From Mycogone perniciosa (Eukaryota; Ascomycota; Sordariomycetes; Hypocreales; Hypocreaceae): a DNA stretch of 64,000 nt. The stretch covers positions 1-64,000 of the forward strand of contig JAOALB010000151.1 in assembly GCA_025331125.1 (NCBI GenBank). The letters are read 5' to 3'. Position 1 is the first letter of the stretch. The number at the start of each line of letters is the position of its first letter. Both the position numbers and the translations under genes were made by a program. Below the pieces are notes generated by a model. That model saw only the letters and a program-made list of their open reading frames with translations, ran no database searches and was not told the origin of the DNA. Shown here piece by piece: positions 11,901 to 24,813 of this stretch.

Positions 11901-13600
11901 TTTAGCTTTACTTTCCTATTTAACTATTTACTTTAAATAAAGCTTTAATAAATAGGTATTATTTAATTAATATCTTTACTTTAACTCTCTTTAAGTTTAA
12001 GAGTATTTTATTATTTAGATTATTAATAGTGTAAATATTGGTTAATTAAACCTGCTAATTTATTTAAATATTACCTTTTCCCTTTTATTTAAATTATCTT
12101 TATCTCTATTATCCTTTATAAAAGGTTATACTTTTAAGGAATACTTTTAGTATTATACCTTTAAAGGTTCCTAGTTTTATTTTTAAAATATTATATATAC
12201 TATTAAAAGAAAGATATTTAAATTAATTTATATCTTAGCAGAGATCTTATATATTTATAGGTGGTTCTTTTATACTTCTTTTAAGCGGATAAAGTGTATT
12301 AAGGCCTTGTTTATATTATTTTATAGGCAGTATAATCCCTGGTTTTATTAAGGGTGCCTTTAGATTTAGTCTATTACTGCTATAGCTGCTAAAGAGTATA
12401 TCCTATTTCCTTTTTATAACTATATCTTTATTCTAGGTTTCCAGTAAACGGACTATTTAAATTGCCTTTAGTTTAAGGCCTTTTTATATACTTAGCGATA
12501 TTTTCCTAGCTATTAGCCTTAATAAAGCAACTAAAGTATAGCTATTATTTTTTTTAAAAAAGATTAGGCATATTCCTTTATTAGGCTAATAATATTTAAT
12601 TATTTTAATCTTTTAATAGCCTTTTATTTTATAAAGGACTTTTTTTATTTTACTAGGAATAAAAAGATAAAGAGTTAAATAATTTAGTAAATTTAAAAAT
12701 CTATTTTAGCCTTTATTATTAAAAGTAAAAGGTTAATATAAGTAAAGTAGTTAATAAACGATTTAATTTTATAGTTTTTTTTTATAGTGTAATTAAGTTA
12801 TATTTTTATAGATACAGCAGTAGACTTTAATTTAACAGCTATCTCCCTTTTAAAAAATAATATTTAATAACTATTTCTAAAAACATTACCTTTTATTCCC
12901 GCCTATATATCCTTTATATCAAGGTAATTATTTTAATTTATTTTATGTATTTTAACAATTATTACTTTAAAGTATTATAGGGGACTATATTTTAGTTAAT
13001 ATATCTCCTCTTTTTTTAATCTGCAGATAGATATTTTAGTTTTCGGCTAAATTATTTAATTTAATAACCTATATACCCTTTTAATAGTTAAAGGGTTACT
13101 ATAATATTTACTAAATTCTTAGCTATTAATAATTTTAATTATATCATTATTAACTACTTTATTTTTAAATATATTATTGCCTGTCTTTAAGCTTTTATTT
13201 ATATAGGTTTCTTTATTATCTTTAACTGTCTATTAACTAAATTTATTATTTATAAACTTCTTTAAATATTCCTTTAAATAAGTTTTATTAAGCAGAGTCC
13301 TATTTAATATTTTTAGCCTATAAGCTTTTATTATGTTTATTTAAAATTTAGTTTTAAATAGTCTTAGCTAATATATCCTTAGCTTTATGTCTTTTAATAA
13401 GTCCCTTTAATGTTTTGCGTTATAAAGTAAAATAAAGTTATTAAAGAGGAAAGGCTTAGTTGCTTTTTGCAGAAAGTATTAATTGTTAGCGTCTATCCTT
13501 TTAGCTAATATATAATAGAATACTATTACTCTCTTTTGGGCTATTTTTATATTTTCCTTTTTTTTTCTAAAATATAAATACATACTATTAATTAATCTTT
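8979..13600 (+). pseudogene. Long decayed coding region of unknown family
   Basis: From about 9,050 to 11,800 one plus-strand frame can be followed with only TAA/TAG interruptions of the kind RIP creates, and a second stretch of the same kind covers about 12,200-13,600. The part at 9,200-9,760 is noticeably richer in G and less decayed. The reconstructed frame has charged, coiled-coil-like stretches (about 11,260-11,460) but no motif I can name: no YxDD, DDE, HHCC or tyrosine-recombinase pattern. It could be a DNA transposon, a gag-type protein or an unrelated gene in the repeat block. The strand is inferred from frame length only, and the boundary with gypsy-D near 13-14 kb is not resolved. 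Confidence 0.3.
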
Positions 13601-16100
13601 TATTATATAAACTTTATTTTAGTTAATTAACTGCTAGGTAAACAGTTTTACTTTAAAGGGAAAATCAGTTTTTAGCTAAATAATAAATAAAATACAGAGT
13701 ATCTCGTTAAGCCTTTTATAGTATATCTATTGGCTATAAAGGTATTAGCTTTAAAGTTATATATTAATATCTAGATAATCTTAATACTTAAATTAATTAA
13801 TACCTATAAAAGTATTTTCTTTATTTTAAGTCCTTTATCTATAATAGCTTAAAACTATTATATTAAATTAGTAAATTTACTTAAAGATAAACTTAATTAT
13901 TATTACAGATAATAAAGTTAATATAGGTTTACTTTTACTTATTTATAGAAATTATATTTTCTTTTAAATAAATAAATATATTTATAGTTATTTAAAATAT
14001 ATTAACTATTGAAATAAACTTTCTTTATAGGTTTAGTTAATTTTATTACTATAGCTAGTTTTTTAAAGCAGTATAAGTTAAAGCTTTAATACTAGGGGTA
14101 TAATATAACAGCTTTATATATATTATTCTATATCTATAACTACTAGTATTTTTCTTTCAAAAGTCAAAAAATTACTTTTTATCCTTTATAACCTATTTTT
14201 ATATAATACTATTAAATAGCTATTTTCTTTATAGTTAAAGTATTAAAGATAAATATAGGCTAATAGTAATGTTTTATTAGTCTGGCCTATAACCTTTTAT
14301 TTTTTATATAAAACTTTTTTACTTTATTTTCTAATTATTAAAAGTCTATAACTAAAAGATTAAATAGTCTTTATATTATTTAAAGGTATTGTATAATTTA
14401 CTAGGATTTGTTACTATACTCTTTTCCTAGCAGAGTAAATAAAATTATATTTAAATATATATCTATAAAATCTTTTATATCCCCTTTTTTCTAAACTTTA
14501 GCTTTATTTATAGCAGTTATTAGTTTATAGGATAAAGCGTCCGCTATAATATTCTCTTTCTTTAAGATATATTTAACTGTAAAGTTAAAGAAAAAGATAT
14601 AGCTAATCTACTAAGTTATATACCTACTAAAATATTATTTATCCTATTATATATTTAATTAATAATTACTTCAATATTTATCTTCAATATAAATAGAAGT
14701 CTATAAATATAAGTATATAGCCTTTTAAAGGCTTAAAGTAAAGCTTCATACTCTTTTTTTATAGTATTATACTTTATTTTTAATAAAAGCTAATACCTAC
14801 TTTTATATTAAATTGAATGTCTTTTCCTTTTATAACTTATATTAAAACTGCCTTTTAGCCTATTATACTAGTATTAACTATTAAAATTACCTCTTTATAT
14901 CCTTTACTTATATTTAATATTATTAATATTAAAGTCAAGGTAATAAATTCTTTAAATTTATCTATAGTTTACTACTGCTTTCTTGTTTATTTTTAAAAGG
15001 TATCTTTTTTTAATAGACTAGTTAAAGGCTTTATAATTTAAGTAAAGTATTTAATCCAGTATTTATAATAGCTAATTAAACTAAAAAAGGATTAAACTTA
15101 ATTAATAATTTTATAGTTTTTTTATTTTTTAATTTTAATCATTTTCCTAGTTATTAATTATTATCCCTTTATACTATATAAGTATTTTACTAACATAGCC
15201 AATTCTTAATAAAAGATTGATTTTACTATTAAGATAATATATCCTAATAGTTTAGTATTAATAAAAGTTTTATTTAAATTTTAAAGGTACTTTAAAATAT
15301 AGCGTTAAACTTTAAGTATTACTTCTTTATTATTATATATAGATTTTAATCCTTATACTGTAATATTATTTAAAAATAATTAATATATTATAAATATAAA
15401 ATTAAATAGTATCTGTAAAATAATATATTAAAATTATACTATTAAGTTTATAGCATTTATTAAAAGGGTATAGTATCTTAAAAGGCTAATAAAGCTTATA
15501 AATATAATTATACTTTAACTTTTCTTATTAAAAGGGATTTAATTATATTTTAACAAAAAGTCTAGTAATAATAGTATTATATAGCCTGTAAAATCTTTAC
15601 TAAATTAGTTGGCGGTTAAAGGAATAAAGGCGTCCGTAATAGTTACTTTATTTATTTATATAATAGAATTAATTAAGTAAAGGCCGCTATCTATCTTTTA
15701 TATTAAAAAGAATAGGTTTTTATATAGCCTGTAGCCTTTTTTTAAAAGGCCATTTTTAATGCGGATTTATAGCAGGTTAATTACTTTCTTTTCTATCCCT
15801 TTAGGAATTAAAATACTGCCGCTTTGCCAGGTATTGTATTTTACTATGCAAATAGTCTATAATAAAGCGATTTTAAAATCCAGCTTTTTATATTTTATAA
15901 AATCCTAGGAAAATGCTATTTCTTTATTTTTCAGGATCTATATTAAGATTGCAGTTTTTTATATTATTAGTTTCCCTTTTATTATTTTTAAGATTGCGGC
16001 TAGTCAGTCTAGTATAAGCCTTAACTTAATCTTAATAGATAAGAATTTTAAAATAATATAATTGGTAAAAGGAATATTAAAGTTTAAGTTATTCTTTACT
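13600..16100 (-). pseudogene. gypsy-D pol remnant: reverse transcriptase and RNase H
   Basis: Minus-strand translation gives a gypsy-type RT/RNase H distinct from gypsy-A and -B. A lead-in of the form YNTWQSGSILIPKGIEKKVI (about 15,860-15,770) is followed by a region resembling the fungal gypsy class in which RT reads KPI-PPG-x-E-VI. RNase H has a TIKKEYEAL block near 14,780 (compare TKRECRALL). Integrase should follow toward 13.6 kb but could not be confirmed. Interruptions are TAA/TAG at expected Gln/Trp codons. Gypsy-A3 is inserted further upstream in the same element at 17,086, so the rest of the element lies beyond A3. Confidence 0.55.
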
Positions 16101-17085
16101 TTATTTTATTTCTTTTATTATCAATAAAAACTCCTAGTAAAGATAAAACTATTAGATAATATATTATTTATTAGGTGGATTTTTATACCTTTCTTTTTAT
16201 ATATAGTATTAGTTTTAATCTTTTTATATTTTTATACTCTCTTTTAAAATTTCTTCTTTTAATCCTCTATTTCCTTAGACTTTTATACTATTTTTTCTAT
16301 TACTTTTATTTAATTTTTTAAATTATTAGCTAATACTAGTTAAATTAAATCCTTTTTAGCTTGCTTTAATAGTTAATATAAAACCTCCTCTTTAAAACTA
16401 AATTAAGGTATTTTAATGCTTTCTTTTATTTTATTCCCTTTATATTTAATTATAAAGTTAATATTTATTTTAGCCTTAAATTATATAATACCTTTATTTT
16501 ATATTTTTAATAAATAGCTTTTATACTTAAAGTAATAACTTAAATATTTCCTATTTTGCATTTTATATATAAATCTGTATTCTTTAATATATCATTAAAT
16601 ATTAGCTGTATAGTTTAAATAAATAGTATTTTAAAGATAAAAGGTATTAATACTTTATTTAATGTAATATAGAATCTTGCTGCTATTTATATATTGCCTA
16701 TATATACTTAAATAATAGTTTCCTTAATTATATTTATTTGCATATTATTAAATATAATATTAACCGCTTAATAAGGGTATATTTTTAAATTGTATTTTAT
16801 AGCTAATTAATTAAAAATAATATTTCCTTTAAACTTTAAATCTATAAGTGCTTTAATAAATATACTGTTAAGCTATTTTAACTATATTTATATTTAAAGC
16901 AGGTCTTATAAATATTTAAAAAGAATTTCTATTTAAACTATATTAATTTAAGCTATTAATCTCTATTCCTAATTTACTTTATAGTTAAAAGTAATCTTAA
17001 ATTACTTTAACTTATAAAAGTATATTTTTAATAATAGTAAAGTATTAAAGTTTTTAAAATTAATTAATTCTTTATTTAAAAATCC
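16101..17085 (-). pseudogene. gypsy-D internal region upstream of RT
   Basis: AT-rich, RIP-type sequence between the RT remnant and the A3 insertion point. By position it should encode the protease end of gypsy-D on the minus strand. I cannot identify a catalytic DTG/DSG triad, so the call rests on continuity with its neighbours. Confidence 0.35.
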
Positions 17086-17090
17086 CTTTA

Positions 17091-17490
17091 TATAATGATC
17101 CGGGTTGATTCTTAACAGTTAAACCGAGGTTTATAGGTTTATATTAACAGAGAGGTCAGGGATAAATACTAAGCAGGGTAATATAGTTATAATTCTATAA
17201 AACAGGTAGTTTTAGTAAATGCAATTATTAATAACTGTTTAAGTAACTATATTAAATAATTATAACTTATCCAATTTTATATATAAAGGAGATATATAGT
17301 AAATGTAATTGGATTATATATAGATTACAGTTATAATAGATTACTTTAGCTTACATTCTATAATCTAAGTAATCTATAGTTTATAGTAATCTAAATAATC
17401 TTTCTTAATTAAATAGTTATTCTATTATTTTTCTAGGGTATATACTGCCTAGGACCCTTTAGACAGCTATAAAAGGGTTAGTTTATAATA
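17091..17490 (-). repeat. gypsy-A3 3' LTR
   Basis: 400 bp. The plus-strand left end is TATAATGATCCGGG and the right end TTTATAATA. The polypurine tract (CCCCCTCC on the plus strand) lies about 7 bp to the right, marking this as the 3' LTR of a minus-strand element. Confidence 0.88.
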
Positions 17491-18189
17491 TAATATCCCC
17501 CTCCTAATAGTTTTATCCTTAAAACCTTACTTATCCCGCATAAATACTATACCTCCTTTTATAAATATAATATCCTTTTTTTTCTTTTTTTTTTATATAT
17601 ATAGTACTAATAATATAAGTTATATTAAAAAGGCTTATTTTTTAAAAACCCTTTAGCGTTTAGCCTTTATATCTTTTATTAAAGAATTAGGTTTTAAAAC
17701 TATACTTTATTTATATTATTATTCCTATAATAATATTTATAAAATAATAGATAAAGTGTTTTAATATTAAAAGTATATTTAATAGGGGCGCTTTTATAAT
17801 AGTTTTAAAGTATTAGTAAATACTTATAAGTGTTTTTATTTTCTTTATTATCTTTCTTTTTTTTTAATTTATTTTAATATTTTAAATTACTTTAAAGTAT
17901 AAGCGACTAAAAGTATAGGAATAAAAAGTAAAGTTTAAGTTAATAGAATTATATTGTAAATCTTTTAAGGCTTTAGCGCAATTAACTTGCCTTTATACCT
18001 AGCGCGAGGCATTAATAATAAAAAGGGCGAAAATAATAAATTTTAAGTTAAAAAGTATAAATAAATTAAATAAAATTAAATATTATAAAGTAAAGGCTGT
18101 TATTAATATATATTCTTTTAAGGCTGCTAATATAATTAATTAAACTGCTTTTAGGCTATTTAATCTATTATTAGCAGGCTAAAATTTCA

Positions 18190-21100
18190 GTAGAATTATT
18201 ATAGAGTTATTTAAAAGTACTTAAAGTATTCCCTAAATTCCTAAAAGTTATATTCCTCGCTATAATTTTTCTATCTTATTAAATATTAGCGTTTATTATC
18301 TTTTATTTTTATAGCTTTAATTTCCTTAACTTTATATTCTTCTTTAATTAATAGGATTTTAATTAAGTCTATAATTAATTTATTTTTTAATTTATTTTAT
18401 AATGCTTTTTTAAGTAGTAAAATATAAAATACTAGGTAAATTTAAATATTGTTTAGCAGTATAAGTTTATAAATAACTTTTAAAAAAGATTTTTAACTAC
18501 GTAAAGTTTAAGTTTTTTAAAATTTAATTTATCGCTTAATTATATTATTTTAATATTTACAGTCTTTTTTCTTAGCGAATATTAATATAAGTAAACTATA
18601 TCTCCTTCTTTAAAGATTAATCCCTTTAATGTATATTTATTAATATATTTTTTTATTTTTTTTTATATAAAGTAAAAGTATATTTATATTTCTTTATATA
18701 ATTACTTTATATCTTTAACTTTAATTTATACGTTATTAATATATAGGCTTTTCTTTAACGCTTTATATATATTTAGCGTAAAGCTATAGTTAATATATAT
18801 AAGGCTAAGTCCAGTTAACTTTAAAATATTGCTATTATAAAATATTTATATAATTAATGACTTCTTTACTTAATTATTTTAATTAAAGTAAATATAACTT
18901 TTTAGATAAACTTTAATAACCTAGTTAATGCATTTTATTTATTTATCTATTTATAAGTAATATATAATATTAAATTTATAGTTTATATTTAATTAATTTA
19001 TAAATATTTATTAGAATTTAAATATAAAGGTTAATCTTTAATTAAAAATAATTTTAACTGGAATTATATAGTTAGCTATAATAAATTGCAAGAATATATA
19101 AGCTAGTATTTCTATATTTATTATTTCTTTATATAAAATAAAGTAAAAGTATTTAATAAATCGGTTTATAATTATTAAAATACTATTATATTTAATTTTT
19201 AATCCTAGTTTAATAAATAGTAATAATTTAATAATAAAGTTTAATAAATTTAATTTTTATAGTTATTCTAGTATTAGTAAAACTTAAAGTTTACTATATA
19301 GCTTATATTTTAAAGGTTTAACTGTTTTATAAATTACATAGTAAAAAATAATATCTTGCACTACTTTCTTAAATCCTTAAAACTTAAAATACCTTTAAAC
19401 CTATTTACAGGTCTTGCAAATACCTTTATATCTATATACTAAGTATTAATAAACTTCTATAACTATATTCTTTTAAAGTTTATCTAGGATTTAAATCTTT
19501 TTATTTTATTATTAAATTCCTTTATTATTAAACTTTATATCTTTTAAAAATCTATTATTATTTTAAGTAATATAATACTTTTTAATGCATTAAAGTATAG
19601 TATTATTATTAAATACCTTATATATAGCTTAAAGTACTATTTATTAATAGTATCTTTTAAGGGTTTATTTTAAAATCTGCTTAATATATTTCATCTTTCC
19701 CTAGTTATAATTAACTTATCTGCTAAATATATCTACTTATTTATTTTTAAATCTTTTTTAATAGATTAAGATATAATTAAATTCTAAAAGGTATTCTATA
19801 TAGCAGACTTGCCTTCCAGAGAGTTATTAAACTGTCGCGAAGTATATAATATTCTTATAATTAATATACACTTTAACTTCATATATTCTTTTTAATAAAT
19901 AATATTACTATTCTTTAAATATAAGAATAATAGTAAGGAATTCTTTATTATATATCGGATAGTTTAATTCTGCGCTATATAATGCTTAAGAATAAAAGGT
20001 AATAGGGTATAGTTTACTGTTTTTATCCTTTTAACTAAAATAAGCTCTTATAGTAAAGTTAAAAGTATTTATTTTAATTTCTATATCCTTAAATAAATTA
20101 AATATAATAAATATAGGTTTTTTTAAAATAAGCTGCTTAAATTTATTAAAGGCCTTTTATATATTTAATACTTATAAAAACTTTTAATCTTTTTTAATAA
20201 GTTTATAAAAAGTTTATATAATACTTTTATAGCTTTTAATAAATTATTAATAATAGTTAATAAATCTTAAAAAGCTTTAAATTTCCTTAACTGTTATAGG
20301 TATAGGCTAGTATTTTACTGCTTATACTTTTAATAGATCTATATAGATTTCTTTAAAGGTAATAATATACTTTAAGAAAGTAACTTTCTATATATAAAAT
20401 CTACATTTTTTTAGTTTTATAAATAGTTTAGTATTTTATAGTATTTATAATACTTTATCAATATATACTTTATATTCTTTAAAGGTATCTAAAAAGATTA
20501 AGATATTATTTAAGTAAATAACTATAAAGATATTAAAGTACTCTTTAATTATATTATTAATTATTTTTTAAAATATTACAGGGGCATTAATAAAATTAAA
20601 AGGTATAACTAGGTATTTAAATAAACTGTACTTAGTTTAAAATGCAGTTATTTATTTATATTTTTCTTTAATTTGAATAAAGTTATAAGCGCCTTTAAAA
20701 TCTAGCGCTATAAACTATTTCTTTTTATATAGTCTATCCTATAATTTTATAATTAATAATAATAGAGTTTTATTTTTAATAGTAGCTTTATTAAATTATT
20801 AGTAGCCTATAATTAACTATAGTTTACCTTTTATCTTTAATATAAATATAATAAAATAGTTTACTTTTAATAAAAAAGGTTAAATATATCTTTTAGCTAA
20901 TATATTATTTAAATAATCGCATAAGCTTTTAAGCTTTTTTTTATTTAAATTATCAATTTTATAAAAGGTAATACTAGCATTATCTTTAAGCTTAATTATA
21001 TAGTTTTATTAACTGTATTCTAGTAGCTTTATATTAAATATTTCTTTAAACAGTTTATTATACTTTTAGTATTCCTTAAAGATATTTTGCAGCTGTTTTA

Positions 21101-21850
21101 GTAATACTGCTATTTTAAGGCTTTTTATTTTAAGCATTTTATTAATATTATTAAATACTTTTTATAAAAAGGCAATTATCTTTTAGATTTATTTATTCTT
21201 TCCTTTACTTTATTTAAGTCTTACTTTTAAGTAAATTATTTCTATAATTAAATTAAAGGTAACTTTCCTAGTTCCTTTCTTTAATATATTTAAAGGTTTT
21301 ATATAGGATTTCTGCCCTGCAGCTAAAGCCTTTTTAATAGTTCTAATCGCTAAAGAAACTTTATTATTGCGCTAATAAAGCTGGCTATTCTCCCAGTTAA
21401 TATTAAAGTTATTATATTTTAATTAAAGATAACTGAGAATAATATTATATTTATCGATATTCGCTATATTGTAAAGGACTACTCCTTTATATTTAGTAAC
21501 TTTATGTTTAAGATAATTAGTCTTTCGCTTAACCTATTTATTATTATATATAAAGGCTTTTCTTTTTGCTTAATAAAGTTGGTATAGTTTAGTTTTCTTT
21601 TTCTAAAGTAATTATAAGCGATTTATAATTATAAGTGCAATAAAATTACTTATTGCTCTGCTATTTACTAATATATATAGCCGATATCCTTTAACTATTA
21701 TCTTTAATTTAAAATATCGTAAATCTTTATTATTACTTTTATTATCTAATATTTTAAAAGATATAATTTATCGATTATTACTTTATAGCCCTTTTATCAG
21801 TAATATTAATTATTTTTTAATTCTTTTCTTTTTATATAGATTTTGCAATT
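18190..21850 (-). pseudogene. gypsy-A3 pol remnant with C-terminal chromodomain
   Basis: On the minus strand the RT active site YLNN (from YLDD) falls at about 20,506-20,520, followed by VTFLKYII-type sequence, RNase H (about 20,000-19,700), integrase (about 19,450-18,600) and a chromodomain (YKVKEIK...YLIRQK...SEEYN) at about 18,345-18,220. Gln/Trp codons are replaced by TAA/TAG throughout. Pol is collinear with A1 and A2. Confidence 0.75.
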
Positions 21851-23439
21851 AATTAAGTTTTTTTGAAATAAATGCTACTTTCTTTTATTATAAGCAGTTC
21901 CTTTATAGGTAATAAAGTTAAACTAGTTTTAATACAGCTCCTTTATAATCTAATTAATCTCTTTATCTTTTAAAGTAGGTTTATACTTTATATACTTTTA
22001 TATTTACTACTCTTGAAGCTTTTCTTATAAATAAATAATATATTTATCCTTTTAACAGTATATATAATTTAGCGATAAATATAACGTATTATTAGCTTAT
22101 TAAATATATTAATCCTTTAATTTATTTTATTTATATATAATATACTTTAAGCTATTATACTTTAAATAATATTATTAATTGCACTTAAACCTTTTATTAT
22201 AGTAAAAGTGCTATTTTATTAATTTCTTTTAAAGTAGATATAATATCCTTTAAACTTATATCCTTTAAGTCTTTATAGCTAATAATATTCCTTTAAAGTT
22301 TCAGTATTTAATTTAATAATAATAATCTTAAAGTTTTAATACTATATAGTTATAATTTATTCTTTACAAGTATTATAATCTTATACCTATTTTACAGGGT
22401 AAAATAGGATTTTAATTAAAAATATATTATATTTTACTTTTTTATAAAAGTATACTATATATTTATATATAATATAAGTAACCTAGTATATAGCGTAATA
22501 CTTTTTATAAATAAAGTTATTTATAGTATAGTCTCTTTATATATAAAAATATATAAGTTTTTTATATATAGTTAAAGTAATTAGGATAGCTTTAATAGCT
22601 ATTTTATTATTAACTTTATTTTATATATAGAGTTATTTATATAGGTATAGGTTTATCCTGTTTTGCTGTATACCTATAGTAACTCTCTCGATTAGGTTTC
22701 GGTAATATTTATTTAACTTACCCTTAAGGTTATTGTTTATAAATAGCACGTTTTCTAATTTTAAGGGTATAGTATTATATAGTAATAATCTATATTATAA
22801 AAGGTTATTTTTATCTTTATTATTAAAGTTACTGCTGCTAGTTTATCTTTTATTGTCTGCAGTTATTTAATTAAAATATTTATAGTTAATTATAGTAACT
22901 ATTTATTTATCCGGGATATTATTATTTTTATTTAACTTTATATAGCTAACGTTTAAATTTTATTCTATTAAACTGTTTAAGTATAGTAAATATTTATTTA
23001 CTTTATTTTCTTTAAAAATATCTTTAAAAGTTAAAGACTTAAGTTTTAATTAATATCCCTTTTAGTTTATTATAAATATCTTTTTAGGTTATTTTAAGTA
23101 TTATCTGCTTTTATCTTTATTAGACTTATAAATAAAGCAGCTATTATTATAATATATAGTTTAGTTAAGTAATATATAATTAATAGTTGTCGAAATTATA
23201 TTAACCTTTTATTCAAGTTTTAGTATAGGCTTTTAAACTTTATTAATTCTTAGCTTTTATAAAGCTTTATAGTCCTTTAAGATATATCTTAGTTTATTAT
23301 AGTTATAATAAATAACCTTTACTTTTCCCTTTTAAATAGCGTTTAAATCTATTTAATTAAGTCTTTTATTATTAAAGCTAGCAATATATTTTTATTACTT
23401 TTTGCTTTAATTTATATATCTTTAATATTTATAAATTTA

Positions 23440-24010
23440 TTTAAATTACTATTATCCTTTTTTTATATTTAAGTAAAGTTTATAAACTAAATTGTCTGCA
23501 TTTATATATTTTTTAATAAACTTAATAATAGTTTTATTATAAAAAAACTTAAAAGCTTCCCTTTTAACTTTTAGTTTAAGTCTATTATAAAAGTATTTAA
23601 TAAAAGTAAAGTTTCTTTATTTAACTTTAAAAGTATAGTTTTTAAAATATATAATATAATTAAAGTATTTTCTTTTCTAAATTAAGTTTATAACTTTATT
23701 TTCTATAATATATTCTTTACTAATATTATTAAAGATATTCTTTAACTTTTCTTTAAATTAATTATAGCTAGCGAATATACACTATATCTGCTTATCGGCT
23801 TTACTTTTATTATTAAAGAAATCCCTTTAAGTAGGTTTAAACTACTTTAAGGCATTTCCTTAAAATTATCTAGTAATTAAAAGGACTTTATTAATCTTTA
23901 TATTAAAGTTAGTTAAAAAGTAGGTAAAGTAGTTATATAGTTAAGTAAAAAATGGTTAAAGTGATATAGTACTTTTATTAAAGGGTTTAAAGGGTTGCAT
24001 TTTAAGCGAC
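23440..24010 (-). pseudogene. gypsy-A3 gag remnant (Retrotrans_gag type)
   Basis: The minus-strand frame shows the chromovirus Gag capsid pattern. It starts around KPFLTQLYNYF, then ALKWF after one stop-as-Trp correction, then an IFASY block and a decayed QFY-GLK-type helix near 23,560. Gag binds element RNA and forms the particle. The rest of gag and the protease lie between about 23,440 and 21,850 but are not separable by eye. The same region occurs in A4 at about 45,100-45,690. Confidence 0.65.
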
Positions 24011-24408
24011 TCTTTTAAGTCCCTTAAAGGTTAATTCCCTTTATAGTTTAGTATAAAGTTTAAAGCAGGTAGGGCTTAATTCTATAAGTTTATAATAATT
24101 GCTTGCTATTAGTAAATTATTTATTAAAGTCTAGCGTTTTCAGCAATTAAATATTAATAGCGTTATTCCTATTCTATATAATTAGCTTTTATTTATTAAA
24201 AGGCTTCCTTTATATAAATATAAAGTTATTCCATTTTATTAGTTTTATCTTTATTTTTACTTTTACTTATATTATTATCTCTATTATTATCCTTCCTTTC
24301 ATAAAAAGGTAAAATAAAGGGTAAAGTATTAGAAAAGGATACTGTAGTGGATATACCTACAGTATTGCTTAAAATTCTTAATAGCCTTTTAAATAAAAGT
24401 TATTAATA

Positions 24409-24808
24409 TATAATAATTTAAATTAATTTTTAACAGTTAAACCAAGGTTTATAGGTTTATATTAATAGAGAGGTTAAAGATAAATATTAAATAGGGTAAT
24501 ATAGTTATAATTCTATAAAACAGGTAGTTTTAGTAAATGCAATTATTAATAACTATTTAAATAACTATACTAAATAATTATAACTTATCTAGTTTTATAT
24601 ATAAAGGAAATATATAGTAAATATAATTAGATTATATATAGATTACAGTTATAATAGATTACTTTAGCTTATATTCTGTAATTTAAGTAATCTGTAGTTT
24701 ATAGTAATCCAAGTAATCCTTCCTGATTAAACAGTTATTTTATTGTTCTTCCAGGGTATATACTGCCTGGGACCCTTTATATAGCCATAAAAGGGTCGGT
24801 TTATAACA
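24409..24808 (-). repeat. gypsy-A3 5' LTR
   Basis: 400 bp, right end GTTTATAACA (TGTTATAAAC in element orientation), left end TATAATAATT. The 18 bases inside the element next to it (24,391-24,408) are identical to those beside the A4 5' LTR (46,066-46,083), as expected for a conserved primer-binding region. I could not match them to a tRNA. Confidence 0.88.
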
Positions 24809-24813
24809 CTTTA

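Larger units (their letters stand above)
17086..24813 (-). mobile_element. Complete gypsy-A3 chromovirus with target duplication CTTTA
   Basis: A full-length Ty3/gypsy chromovirus in minus orientation, 7,718 bp from 17,091 to 24,808, with two 400 bp LTRs. The 5 bp duplication CTTTA is present at 17,086-17,090 and 24,809-24,813. Read on the minus strand the order is 5' LTR (24,409-24,808), gag, pol with RT, RNase H, integrase and chromodomain, polypurine tract, 3' LTR (17,091-17,490). The coding parts are heavily RIP-mutated and dead. It is inserted in gypsy-D. This is the best copy in the window for rebuilding the element's structure. Confidence 0.9.
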
